DNA from: an uncultured bacterium | GTDB taxonomy: Bacteria; Bacillota; Clostridia; Oscillospirales; Ruminococcaceae | DNA: 64,000 nt | NCBI GenBank assembly: GCA_934875375.1 | Contig: CAKXHL010000008.1 | Coordinates: 28,226 to 92,225, forward strand | Reading direction: 5' to 3' | Part shown: piece after piece, positions 8,526 to 16,817 of the stretch | Position numbering within the stretch: the first letter of the stretch is position 1 | Layout: each line of letters opens with the position of its first letter | Made by a program: the position numbers and the translations under genes | Notes under the pieces: generated by a model | What the model was told of the DNA's origin: nothing | Databases searched by the model: none | The model's input: only the letters and a program-made list of their open reading frames with translations

Positions 8526-9761
8526 ATGAAAAAAAGATGGATTGACGTCATGCTGGCAGTTGCAGTTTGCTTGGGCTTGTCAGGCTGTTCCTCGGAGGAA
8601 ACAAGCAGTATACCAGACCTGGCGCAGGGACCGTATGCAAATGGTTCTTATGAAGTAAAAATGCCGCAATATGAGGGCGGATGGCAGGAATATGGAAAAA
8701 TAACTGTGTCCGACGGATATATTACAGCCGTAGAGTACGATGCCCGAAATGAAGCGGGAGAAAAAAAGAGTCAAGATACAGCGTATCGGGATAGCATGGC
8801 GGCGGGGAATGCGGCAAACGGCCTTCCTGCTGTTTATCCGGAAAAAGTATACAATGATCTGGTGACGGCCTTTCGTGCTGTGGAATACGATCTGCAAAAA
8901 GTAGATGCAGTAGCAGGAGCGACCACCTCTTCGGAAAATTTTAAAAAGGTCATGGCAGCTTTGATGGAACGGGTCGAGAATGGGCAAACAGGAGAAATAA
9001 CGCTTCCCCTTTATGAAGATGGCGTGTATGAAGCCGAAATGCCGGAATACGATAACGGGTGGAAAGATTTTGTTCGTGTCACCATCGCAGATGGGACTGT
9101 GGACTCTATTGTGTTTGACGCCAAAAACGAGCAGGGAGATTTAAAGTCTGCCGACGAAGAATACCGTCAAAGTATGATTGCCGGAAATGTGGCAAATGGT
9201 TTACCGGAGACCTATCCGGCAGACTATTCTCAAAAGTTGGTGGAAAATTATCAGCAAGCCGGTTCTGTTGAAGAAATGGATGGTGTCGCTGGTGCGACTA
9301 TTTCTTCCCGGAATTTTAAAAAGCTAATCGCTCATGCATTGGCAAACGCACAAAAGGGCGACAAAACAGCTGCCGTTGCGCCTATTTTTGAGGATGGATC
9401 GTATCGGGCACAGATGAAAGAACCGGAGCAGGGCTGGACAGAATTTGTTGTCCTGACGATTCAGAATAACGCAGTTACACAGATTAGCTTTGATGCGGTA
9501 GACGAAAATGGTGCTTACAAATCCAAAGATGCCGACTATCAAAATCAGATGGAACAGGCCGGTTCCGGTACGTATCCAGCTCAATTTTATCCGGCGATTA
9601 TTCAGTCCTTTATTGATGCACGGTACCTGCCGGACGAGATGGAAACAGTAGCCGGTGCAACGCAATCATCCACCCGCTTTAAAAAATTGGTGACTGCTGC
9701 GTTGGAAAACGCTTTATATGGATTAGAAGAAACGGCATTGGTAGAAATGCAAGAAGAATAA
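8526..9761 (+). CDS. lipoprotein with three tandem FMN-binding-type repeats
   Basis: Exported lipoprotein, 411 residues: Lys/Arg N terminus, hydrophobic core and lipobox LSGC with Cys21. The rest is three tandem copies of about 120 residues, each beginning with a DG(S/V)Y(E/R)-type strand and ending VAGAT-x-SS-xx-FKK (threonines 133, 258, 379). This matches the FMN-binding domain seen in RnfG/NqrC and COG4939 lipoproteins, where the GAT threonine can carry FMN attached by ApbE. Here alanine replaces the usual Ser/Thr before GAT, so covalent flavin is uncertain. ATG 8526 is chosen because GGAGAG precedes it and a signal peptide follows directly. It is a single-gene unit between two terminators, with no rnf or apbE nearby. 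A redox or electron-transfer role outside the membrane is inferred. Confidence 0.75.
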   Translation: MKKRWIDVMLAVAVCLGLSGCSSEETSSIPDLAQGPYANGSYEVKMPQYEGGWQEYGKITVSDGYITAVEYDARNEAGEKKSQDTAYRDSMAAGNAANGLPAVYPEKVYNDLVTAFRAVEYDLQKVDAVAGATTSSENFKKVMAALMERVENGQTGEITLPLYEDGVYEAEMPEYDNGWKDFVRVTIADGTVDSIVFDAKNEQGDLKSADEEYRQSMIAGNVANGLPETYPADYSQKLVENYQQAGSVEEMDGVAGATISSRNFKKLIAHALANAQKGDKTAAVAPIFEDGSYRAQMKEPEQGWTEFVVLTIQNNAVTQISFDAVDENGAYKSKDADYQNQMEQAGSGTYPAQFYPAIIQSFIDARYLPDEMETVAGATQSSTRFKKLVTAALENALYGLEETALVEMQEE

Positions 9762-9767
9762 AAGACG

Positions 9768-9803
9768 AAAGCGGAGGCAGAAGCAGAAGCCTCCGCTTTT
9801 TTC
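9768..9803 (+). terminator. terminator after the FMN-binding lipoprotein gene
   Basis: AAAGCGGAGGC / GCCTCCGCTTT stem with a 10-base loop and a T run. Confidence 0.85.
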
Positions 9804-9937
9804 GGTGCTTTTCAGTGCTATTTTATTTTGCATAGGAGAAGCGAAGAGGGCCAAACTAAAAAAAGAAATGTTGGAAATAGAAATCCGGCATTGGACAAAA
9901 GCAGATATGCTGCTGGAAATCATCGGGAGGAAAAGCC

Positions 9938-11191
9938 ATGAAAATCCTATTGATCGATTACGATGCGGGAACAGTGTCTCTGGGAGGAGATACCCACGCA
10001 TATGATTTGGCCAAAGAGTGGAAAAAAAGCGGTGGAAAAGTGCTGATTGCGGCGGCGGACTATTCCTATTTGCGGCAAAAGAATCCTGAAAAGCCGCAAA
10101 TAGGCAAAATAGAGGAACAGGACGGCGTACCGTTTCTGTGGATAAAGTCGCCGGCGGCGGCTGACAGAGAGAAAAAAATTTTACGTGGCACGCTGCCCTT
10201 TGAAAAGGGCCTTCAGCGCAGCATGGGACTTATTTCCGACTGGAAGCCAGATGTGGTTTTGCTCTCCTCCCGCCATCTTTTGGGCAGCCACGGAGCAGCG
10301 AAAATCGCCAAAAAACTGGATATCCCTTTTCTGTTTGATGTCAGACGGATTTATCCGGAGCATCTGCAGGAGGTATTAGAGTATACCCCCGGCCATTACT
10401 TGATCCGGCTGTTTTCCCATATGCAAAAAATGGCATACCGAAAAAGCCAGTTGGTTCTGTCAGTCTATTCGAAGCTGGATGAACATATGACAGAGATGGG
10501 TATTGATTCGCAAAAGTTTACATCGGTTCCGCAGGCGTTGGCACCTTCTTTTTTCAAAGAGCATAAGCCGCCGCAGCGTCATATTGACTTTGTCCGGCGA
10601 TATCAGGGAAAAGGAAATTTTATTTGCTTGGCTGGGGGAAAAATGGAAAAAGATCAGGAATTGGACCTGTTGATTGAAGCGGCGGCACTTGCGCCGCGGG
10701 ATATACTGTTTATCTTAGCGGGAAATGGTATGTATAAACCAAATTTAAAAAGAGAAGTAAAACAAAAGGCGCTATCAAACGTTTTGTTTCTGGATGGCGT
10801 ACATCCCCAGCAGTTGATCGACCTGTATCAGACCGCGGACTGTCTTTATGTAGGAATTCCGCCATTCCGATGGCACCAATACGGTGCGGATACGACTCGT
10901 ATCCTGTTGGCAATGTCCAGCGGTGTGCCGGTAATCTGCGCCGCAGAAATCCCTGAAAATCCAGTGGAAAGAGCAGGCTGCGGAAAAATTACGCCTCCGC
11001 AGGATCCCCAGTCACTGATGCAGTCGCTGGAACAGCTGCGCGCGTTGCCGCTCGAAGAGAGAAAGTCCATGGGAAAACGAGGAAATGAATACGTGAACCA
11101 AAATGCAACCATATCCCATCAGGCTTCTTCTTATTGGGAAGCGTTGCAAGCGGCGGTCAATCAGTCAAAGGGTGAGAAAACACGTTCCTGA
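9938..11191 (+). CDS. glycosyltransferase (GT4-like, GT-B fold)
   Basis: 417 residues, start ATG 9938 with GGGAGG upstream. The N-terminal half begins KILLIDYDAGTVSLGGDTHA, the usual Rossmann start with a gly-rich acceptor loop. The C-terminal half has the GT4 pattern: ILAGNGMY near residue 264, NVLFLDGVHPQQLIDLYQTADCLYVG near 281-305, and LLAMSSGVPVICA near 325. No membrane segment is seen. It stands alone, closed by a terminator, so the sugar donor and acceptor cannot be inferred. Surface glycan or glycolipid synthesis is possible. Confidence 0.8.
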   Translation: MKILLIDYDAGTVSLGGDTHAYDLAKEWKKSGGKVLIAAADYSYLRQKNPEKPQIGKIEEQDGVPFLWIKSPAAADREKKILRGTLPFEKGLQRSMGLISDWKPDVVLLSSRHLLGSHGAAKIAKKLDIPFLFDVRRIYPEHLQEVLEYTPGHYLIRLFSHMQKMAYRKSQLVLSVYSKLDEHMTEMGIDSQKFTSVPQALAPSFFKEHKPPQRHIDFVRRYQGKGNFICLAGGKMEKDQELDLLIEAAALAPRDILFILAGNGMYKPNLKREVKQKALSNVLFLDGVHPQQLIDLYQTADCLYVGIPPFRWHQYGADTTRILLAMSSGVPVICAAEIPENPVERAGCGKITPPQDPQSLMQSLEQLRALPLEERKSMGKRGNEYVNQNATISHQASSYWEALQAAVNQSKGEKTRS

Positions 11192-11197
11192 CGATTA

Positions 11198-11236
11198 AAA
11201 AACTCCAGCCTTTTCGCAAAGAAAGCTGGAGTTTTT
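11198..11236. terminator. bidirectional terminator between glycosyltransferase and nitroreductase genes
   Basis: AAAAACTCCAGC / GCTGGAGTTTTT, a 12-bp perfect stem with A and T flanks on each side, placed between convergent genes. Confidence 0.85.
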
Positions 11237-11238
11237 GT

Positions 11239-11742
11239 TTAATAGGTTTCGTAATGAATTTTTTCTGCAGAAAACCGGTCAACAAACCGGTTCTCTTGCA
11301 GGCTGTAACCGACTGAAATCATTGCAAAGGGAAGAATACCATCCGGTAGATTCAGCGTATTATGCAGCGCTTGCGTACGATCCTCATCCGGATAAATGCC
11401 CATCCAGCATCCGCCGAGGCCCTCTTCGGTAACTTGCAGCAGGATATTCTGTACGCTGGCTGACAGATCCTGTACCCAAAAACGATTTTTCTCCCCGGCG
11501 GTTTGAAGATTGACCAGAGGGACCAATACCACCGGCGCTCGGGCGGCAGGTTTTCCGTAAGGAGTCAATGCGGCGATTTTTTGGATCATCTCCGGATTTT
11601 TGACTACTAAAAATTCCCAAGGCTGCCGGTTCATGGCAGAAGGCGCCTGCATTCCGGCACGTAGGATACGTTCCAGTTTTTCCTGCTCCACAGGGCAGGA
11701 ATCGTATTCCCGGATTGAACGGCGGGTAAAGATACTATTCAT
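11239..11742 (-). CDS. nitroreductase family protein
   Basis: FMN-dependent oxidoreductase fold, 167 residues. N-terminal SIFTRRSIREYD, then MQAPSAMNRQPWEFLVVKN, and the GLGGCWMGIYP segment are the classic FMN-contacting motifs of this family. The start at ATG 11742 is set by AAGGAG 7-8 bases upstream. Monocistronic, convergent with the glycosyltransferase gene. The substrate (nitroaromatic, quinone or flavin) cannot be told from sequence. Confidence 0.88.
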   Translation of the reverse strand: MNSIFTRRSIREYDSCPVEQEKLERILRAGMQAPSAMNRQPWEFLVVKNPEMIQKIAALTPYGKPAARAPVVLVPLVNLQTAGEKNRFWVQDLSASVQNILLQVTEEGLGGCWMGIYPDEDRTQALHNTLNLPDGILPFAMISVGYSLQENRFVDRFSAEKIHYETY

Positions 11743-11895
11743 AAAAAAACTCCTTTGTAAAATCGTGGTACTCTTAACGGAGACAACAAAACCCGAATAG
11801 GATGACAAAATGATAGTATGGTCGAAAGACTGTGCGGTTATTGTTTTGCAAAGTAATAGCGGTAGGGGGATCCAATTTTCGCTGCCGACTTATTC

Positions 11896-12127
11896 TTATT
11901 TGTTTTCTTTTTTAAGTCTTGCTTTTGCTTCTTCAATAGTTTCACCGTCTTTGGTAAGGTAGGTGTTTACAAACTTATCTTCGATTTTTGTATAGCCACC
12001 AACAACACCTTGCCCGATTTTTTTGTAACCGTTAACGACACCCTTTTCAATTTTCTTGTAGCCGCCGGCTACTGTCTCGGCGATTTTTTCGTTTACTTTT
12101 ACAATTTTAGACTTTAGACTTAGCCAT
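11896..12127 (-). pseudogene. small GYKKIE-repeat protein gene broken by a 7-bp tandem duplication
   Basis: Reading the minus strand from ATG 12127 gives MAKSKV and a TAA stop at 12107-12109. Removing one copy of the tandem 7-mer GTCTAAA (12106-12112 and 12113-12119) restores a 74-residue charged protein that begins MAKSKIVKVNEKIAETVAGG and carries repeated GGYKKIEKGVV-like units before ending KKENK at 11896. I have seen such small basic GYKKIE proteins in Clostridia but know no function. AGGAGG lies 13 bases before the ATG, longer than usual. The duplication either kills the gene or makes it slippage-switchable. It is the last gene of the TetR-linked operon. Confidence 0.6.
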
Positions 12128-12721
12128 ATCTATTCTTTTTCCTCCTATAAGATTCATTCCAAGAAACAGTATAATTATCCATACCGTTGTTCCCGTCAGA
12201 ATATTAAATAATTGAATTTCTGCCGCTTTCATACCGGGAAAAGTCACAAGCATGGAACGTTGCATTGTATAGATTAAAACACACGCATCTGCCAATGATA
12301 TATTTCTAAGTGTCTTTAGAACTGGTGAAGTGGATTGTTTTGTTTTTACCGTACCTACAATCGCTATCGTTATTTTGGTAAAAGTATAGGTTGCGATTGT
12401 GATCATAACGATTTCGTGGAAAGCTGTACCTCGTTCTTTTAGTGCGGATAAAATAGTTACTCCAACTATGCAGAAAGATAACACAACCAATAAAACTCCT
12501 GTAATCCGCTTTGCAAAAAGTTCTGTACCATAATTTCCGTTAGCTTTCCGTTTGATTTGCAGTACAGAAAAACGGGTTGCAGCAAGAACAGTATAATAAG
12601 CACCTACTGTAATAAACCACCACGAATGTGCAAGAAATCCTATCATACAATTATCTATTGCATAAGCGAAGTTAATAACAAGGCTGGTATAAGGATTTCT
12701 TGCAAATTTTAACGCTTTCAT
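12107..12721 (-). CDS. multi-pass membrane protein of unknown function
   Basis: 204 residues with about five or six hydrophobic segments separated by short basic loops (QIKRKANG, KTKQSTS). No enzymatic motif is seen. Its last residues RIDMAKSKV run into the start of the downstream small gene and stop only because of the 7-bp duplication there; without it the frame would continue into the GYKKIE protein. It overlaps the upstream 63-residue gene by ATGA (12718-12721), so the two are translationally coupled. Codon use is more A+T-rich than the surrounding chromosome. Confidence 0.55.
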   Translation of the reverse strand: MKALKFARNPYTSLVINFAYAIDNCMIGFLAHSWWFITVGAYYTVLAATRFSVLQIKRKANGNYGTELFAKRITGVLLVVLSFCIVGVTILSALKERGTAFHEIVMITIATYTFTKITIAIVGTVKTKQSTSPVLKTLRNISLADACVLIYTMQRSMLVTFPGMKAAEIQLFNILTGTTVWIIILFLGMNLIGGKRIDMAKSKV

Positions 12722-12891
12722 TTTATACCTTTAATCATGGGTATCAAAGCAATCAGCATAATGATGCCGAGTAAGCCGATAAGCGTACCCCATACGATCT
12801 GCTCCCACACAAGACACATACACATACCGAGAGCAAACAGCACCCCACTCACAGTTCCCATTATCAATGCAACCAAACTACTCTTTTGCAT
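12718..12891 (-). CDS. small membrane protein, two membrane segments
   Basis: 57 residues from ATG 12891, chosen because a GGGGGG tract sits just upstream; an in-frame ATG at 12909 would add six residues. Two hydrophobic helices (about residues 6-25 and 32-53). Function unknown. First gene of the minus-strand operon that faces the TetR gene, so likely under its control. Confidence 0.55.
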   Translation of the reverse strand: MQKSSLVALIMGTVSGVLFALGMCMCLVWEQIVWGTLIGLLGIIMLIALIPMIKGIK

Positions 12892-12936
12892 TTGACCCCC
12901 CTTTTTCATTAAACCAACAATTATATTTTTATTACA

Positions 12937-12949
12937 ATTATAGTATAAT
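12937..12949. promoter_or_regulatory. palindrome and -10-like element between divergent genes
   Basis: ATTATAGTATAAT is a perfect 13-bp palindrome about its central G, lying between the membrane-protein operon (minus) and the TetR gene (plus). Each half contains a TATAAT -10 box, so it could be an overlapping divergent promoter and TetR operator. No convincing -35 boxes. Confidence 0.35.
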
Positions 12950-13011
12950 GTTTTTGTTCAAGCAAGACAATCAACAGTTTTGCAACGAGTGTTGGAATAA
13001 TGGAGAAAAGT

Positions 13012-13530
13012 ATGAATGTAAAGAATAACAAACGCCGCAGGGAATCACAAGATAAAATTGAAAAGGCATTTTTAGAACTTCTACAACCCCGTGGGATCAA
13101 AGAAATAACTGTTTCGGATATTATAAAACTCACGGGATTAAACCGAAGCACCTTCTATGCGAATTATATTGATATATTTGACCTTGCCGATAAGACAAGA
13201 GAAAAACTTGAAGCAGATTTTAGTAACTTATTTGCCGATTACGATTACGTCAACGAACATAGTGGCGTATTAAAGATGTTTACACATATAAAAGAAAACC
13301 AGCTTTTCTATAAGACTTATTTTAAGTTGTGTTATGACGATAAGCACCTTGTTTCAATATACGATACGAAGCGAGTTGAGAAGGAACATATAGACAGCAA
13401 CCTCAAATACCATATTGAGTTTTTCAGAAACGGGCTTAACGCCATTATCAAAATGTGGCTTGCAGGCGGTTGCCAAGAATCAGCGAAAGAAATGGCAGAG
13501 GTCTTAAAGCAGGAGTACAGGGGGCGCTAA
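13012..13530 (+). CDS. TetR/AcrR-family transcriptional regulator
   Basis: 172 residues from ATG 13012 (GGAG 6 bases upstream). The N-terminal helix-turn-helix is clear: an AFLELLQPRGIKEITV helix, then SDIIKLTGLNRSTFYANY at about residues 32-53. The C-terminal ligand domain is the short type (TetR_C_33-like) with a conserved FFRNGLNAIIKMWLAGGC region. It is transcribed away from the small membrane-protein operon and probably represses it. The gene is visibly more A+T-rich than its flanks, suggesting transfer as a module with the neighbours. Confidence 0.85.
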   Translation: MNVKNNKRRRESQDKIEKAFLELLQPRGIKEITVSDIIKLTGLNRSTFYANYIDIFDLADKTREKLEADFSNLFADYDYVNEHSGVLKMFTHIKENQLFYKTYFKLCYDDKHLVSIYDTKRVEKEHIDSNLKYHIEFFRNGLNAIIKMWLAGGCQESAKEMAEVLKQEYRGR

Positions 13531-14157
13531 TTTGTACCCTATGCCTTAACGCAAGATTATAACCCTCTCTCCCATAGAGCGACTGTGTGACATCAAAAGC
13601 AGAACAGCGAGCAAGCACGCAACAGAAAAGAAAATCGCCCTTTTCGAGCGATTTGAGGACAGGCTTGCGAAGGTGAAAGTGATAGTTTGTGACAACTTTT
13701 TCAGGCTTTCCGGTGAGTCGAAAATCAAGCAGGAGAAGGGTCGAGGTTGTAAATTCCCCCCGATTCTGTTCACAGCGGATGGCAACGCCGACCGCACAGG
13801 GAATTCGGGATTTGATACTCGAAAAAATAGGTGCTGAAATAAAAAAAGCAACCAGGAGATTTTTTATCCCTTCCGGTTGCTTACTCCCCACCAATTCTCC
13901 GTTATGAACATCATGGAAAATACGGCGGTTTTTTGATAAGGACCGATTCCTTGCGAGACATTCCAGCCCGCTTTTGTTTTATTATAGCATGATAGCAGTA
14001 TGAAACACCGCAAAATAGCAAATCGATTCAGTTTGTTCAAATCGCGTATTTTGTTTGGAAAATATCAAATTTGAAACCGTCTTTTCTCGTTGATATTGAT
14101 TTTGCTTTTTATATTCTGCGAAGGTTATATGCTGATCCTGTTATTTTGCGGCAAAGA
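13531..14157. other. gene-free stretch, probable mobile-element debris
   Basis: About 630 bp without a supported gene on either strand. Open frames here lack ribosome binding sites and protein-like composition. It holds a GC-rich segment (13580-13810) unlike the A+T-rich TetR module before it, an imperfect hairpin GCAACC...GGTTGC at about 13847-13881, and an A+T-rich tail with scattered -10-like sequences near 13980. It resembles intergenic sequence of conjugative elements in gut Firmicutes, from memory only. Confidence 0.3.
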
Positions 14158-14159
14158 AA

Positions 14160-14183
14160 ATCCCGCCCCAATACTGGTGCGGG
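14160..14183 (-). terminator. terminator for the acyl-CoA synthetase operon
   Basis: On the minus strand CCCGC-ACCAGTATTGGGG-CGGG forms a stem followed by ATTTTCTTT, directly downstream of the synthetase stop. Confidence 0.6.
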
Positions 14184-14190
14184 AAAAATT

Positions 14191-15855
14191 TTATTGATGA
14201 TCCCGATGACGAATTTCTGCCCGTTTGATTTTGCCGCCCAACGTCTTAGGAAGTTCGTCTACATATTCGATGATACGGGGATATTTGTAAGGCGCAGTGA
14301 CTTTTTTTACATAATTCTGCAATTCTTTGGTCAATTCGGGAGAGGGGACATAACCTTTGGCCAATACTACAGTTGCCTTGACTACTTGCCCGCGGATTGG
14401 ATCCGGCGCAGCGGTGACTGCGCATTCCACTACCGATGGATGTTCAGTGAGGGCGCTTTCCACTTCGAATGGGCCGATACGGTAACCAGAGCACTTGATG
14501 ACATCGTCATTGCGGCCCACAAACCAGAAATAACCGTTGCTGTCCCTCCAGGCCACATCTTTGGTATTGTACCATTCGCCGCCCAGATTGGCTTTGGTCA
14601 TCTCGTCGTCCAGATAATATCCAGTGAAAAGCCCCGTAGGCCAATCATGACCTTTGAGATGGACGACAATTTCTCCTTCTTCCCCGTCCTCACAAGGCTT
14701 GCCCTCACTGTTAATCAGGTCGATATCGTATAGGGGAGAGGGTTTGCCGGTAGAACCGGGTTTGGGAGTGATCCAGGGAGAGAAATTGGCGATGAGCACC
14801 GACGATTCGCTCTGTCCAAAGCCTTCATACAGCTTTAAACCAGTCAACTGTTCCCATTGCTTGAATACTTCCGGATTTAAAGGTTCTCCGGCAATGCAGC
14901 AGTGCTGAATAGAAGACAGGTCGAATTTGGTTACATCCTCCTGCAGCATAAAGCGGAACATAGTCGGCGGCGCACAAAAGGTTGTCACTTTATAGTGCTC
15001 CAGTTTTTCCAGCAGCTTGAGCGGGATAAATTTATCCATATCGTAGCAGAAAATAGTGGCGCCGCAGATCCACTGGCCATAGATTTTACCCCAGCCAAAT
15101 TTTGCCCAACCGGAGTCGGATACACTCATATGGAGTTTGTTTTCCTGCACTTGCTGCCAGTATTTGGCGGTGACGATATGCCCCAGCGGATGAGCAAAAT
15201 TATGCCGCACCATTTTGGGCATACCGGTGGTGCCAGAAGTGAAATAGACCAGCATGATATCGTTGATGGTATGAGCCTCGTTTCCGGTAGGCCGTTCGAA
15301 CATCGGCGAGTATTTAGCCAGTTCTTCGGAAAAGTCCAGCCAGCCGTCTTTTTTTCCGGCGACCAGGGCACGAACGGTAAGGCTCGGCGCTTCCGGCATA
15401 GCTTCTTCCACTTGACGAATAACGAAATCGTCGTTCACGCATACGATCATATGGATTTTAGCGGCATTTGCCCGGTAAACCAAGTCCTTTTTTGTCAACT
15501 GAAGGGAACCGGGGATGAGGGTGGCCCCAATTTTATGCAGTGCGGTGGCGCAAATCCAGTATTCCCAACGGCGGCGCAGAATCAGCATAACGACGGTCCC
15601 TTTTTTGACGCCGTGCGCCCGAAAGAAGTTGGCCGCCTGGTTGGACATAAGGCTGATATCAGTAAAAGTAAAGCGTTTTTCCTCTTCATGGTCATTGCAC
15701 CAGACCAGTGCCATTTTTTCCGGCTCCTGGCGGGCCCATTCATCTACAATATCAAAACCAAAGTTGAAATCGGCAGGCACATGACAGCGGTAATTTTCTT
15801 TAAAGTCTTCGTAGGAGTCAAATTCCATCCGGGGCAGATATCGGTTCAAAAGCAT
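14191..15855 (-). CDS. AMP-forming acyl-CoA synthetase (acetyl-/medium-chain type)
   Basis: 554 residues; ATP-dependent adenylation of a carboxylic acid then CoA transfer, cytoplasmic. Visible motifs: YFTSGTTGMPK phosphate loop, GEPLNPE, YEGFGQSES, YNTKDVAWRD, and the C-terminal hinge region GRNDDVIKCSGYRIGP, with the catalytic lysine in GGKIKRAE. It starts at ATG 15855 because AGGAGG directly abuts the upstream ATG 15864 but is 9 bases from 15855. It sits 33 bp after an XRE-cupin regulator gene, which probably controls it. The acyl substrate is not deducible; propionate, butyrate or medium-chain acids are possible. Confidence 0.88.
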   Translation of the reverse strand: MLLNRYLPRMEFDSYEDFKENYRCHVPADFNFGFDIVDEWARQEPEKMALVWCNDHEEEKRFTFTDISLMSNQAANFFRAHGVKKGTVVMLILRRRWEYWICATALHKIGATLIPGSLQLTKKDLVYRANAAKIHMIVCVNDDFVIRQVEEAMPEAPSLTVRALVAGKKDGWLDFSEELAKYSPMFERPTGNEAHTINDIMLVYFTSGTTGMPKMVRHNFAHPLGHIVTAKYWQQVQENKLHMSVSDSGWAKFGWGKIYGQWICGATIFCYDMDKFIPLKLLEKLEHYKVTTFCAPPTMFRFMLQEDVTKFDLSSIQHCCIAGEPLNPEVFKQWEQLTGLKLYEGFGQSESSVLIANFSPWITPKPGSTGKPSPLYDIDLINSEGKPCEDGEEGEIVVHLKGHDWPTGLFTGYYLDDEMTKANLGGEWYNTKDVAWRDSNGYFWFVGRNDDVIKCSGYRIGPFEVESALTEHPSVVECAVTAAPDPIRGQVVKATVVLAKGYVPSPELTKELQNYVKKVTAPYKYPRIIEYVDELPKTLGGKIKRAEIRHRDHQ

Positions 15856-15888
15856 TGATTGCATCCTCCTTTTTATGCGCTATGACGG

Positions 15889-16437
15889 CTATTCGGCGAT
15901 TACCGTTACGAATACGGCGGGCTTATCGTCGGCGCATACCTGCCCATGAGGATGCAGGGGGTTAAAGTAGATGGAATCGCCCTCTTCCAAAATCAGCTCT
16001 TTATCCTCGAAGAGTACCTTTACTTTCCCTTCCAGTACCAGATTGAATTCCTGGCCGCTGTGAGTAATCAGAGCGGGCTTTTTATCATCTGGCATCAGCC
16101 GAACCCGAAGGGGCTGCATGATTTTATGAGTAAAACGGAAAGCCAAATCCTCGAAATCGTAGCCCGGGACTCGCTCAACGGAAAGGCCTTTGCCCTTTTT
16201 CACAATCTGATAGGTATCCAAGCGGGGATCGTTTCCGGTGAGGATTTCGGTGAAATCCACGCCGCACAGGTTGGCGATCTGATAGATCACGCTGATAGGG
16301 ATATTGTATCCATTCTCCTCATACGCGCGCAGTACGGCTACGTCAATCCCCAGCTCCTTTGCCAGTTCTTCCTGCGTGTAGCCGCAGGCCTCGCGCAGTT
16401 CCCGGATTCGGGCGGCGATTTCCGCGATTTGTTCCAT
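15889..16437 (-). CDS. XRE-family regulator with C-terminal cupin domain
   Basis: 182 residues. An N-terminal helix-turn-helix (ELREACGYTQEELAKELGID, about residues 9-28) is followed by a linker and a cupin beta-barrel at about 105-180 (HSGQEFNLVLEGKVKV, EGDSIYFNPLHPHGQ). Such proteins sense small molecules through the cupin. Start ATG 16437 has AGGA 8 bases upstream. Same operon as the acyl-CoA synthetase, a pairing that suggests control by an acid or acyl-CoA and autoregulation. Confidence 0.87.
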   Translation of the reverse strand: MEQIAEIAARIRELREACGYTQEELAKELGIDVAVLRAYEENGYNIPISVIYQIANLCGVDFTEILTGNDPRLDTYQIVKKGKGLSVERVPGYDFEDLAFRFTHKIMQPLRVRLMPDDKKPALITHSGQEFNLVLEGKVKVLFEDKELILEEGDSIYFNPLHPHGQVCADDKPAVFVTVIAE

Positions 16438-16488
16438 TACGTACATCCTTTCTCACTTTTTTCTTTTAAACAATTAAAAGTTCTTTCT

Positions 16489-16517
16489 ATTATAGTTTTT
16501 TTCGTTCTGAATTACAA
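16489..16517 (-). promoter_or_regulatory. promoter of the XRE-cupin/acyl-CoA synthetase operon
   Basis: On the minus strand TTGTAA (16517-16512) and TATAAT (16494-16489) are 17 bp apart, about 50 bp before the XRE start. Confidence 0.55.
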
Positions 16518-16684
16518 GAGAAGCAAAGCGGATTTAGAAGAGCGTAACAGAAAAGAGGAAAAGAACACTGCCTTTTTGTGCAGAAATAACCTTGTGTTTG
16601 CCATAGTGACTGCCACCTGTGCCGAAGAGAACAGGCATATAAAATTTGGCCTATGTTTCCATAAAAAAGGGCTGCCAAATCATA

Positions 16685-16722
16685 AAAACCATCCTATCCG
16701 ACAAACAGGACAGGATGGTTTT
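16685..16722. terminator. bidirectional hairpin terminator
   Basis: AAAACCATCCTATCC / GGACAGGATGGTTTT stem with an 8-base loop, in the otherwise gene-free 16.52-16.81 kb gap. It lies well upstream of the XRE operon promoter and downstream of the VOC gene (minus strand), for which it may serve. Confidence 0.6.
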
Positions 16723-16817
16723 GTCTAGTACAGATTCTATGACAATTAAAAATTGTTAGATCATCGACAGTTTTAGCGGTTCAGTCTCAATTTTTTGACG
16801 AGATTCCTTTGTGCTAT

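Noticed and set aside
13448..13894. 148- and 101-codon minus-strand frames after the TetR gene
   Set aside because: No ribosome site, low-complexity basic and Ser-rich composition, one overlaps the TetR 3' end; more like junk or element remnants.
14902..15858. 318-codon plus-strand frame
   Set aside because: Antisense to the acyl-CoA synthetase, whose adenylation motifs are clear on the minus strand.
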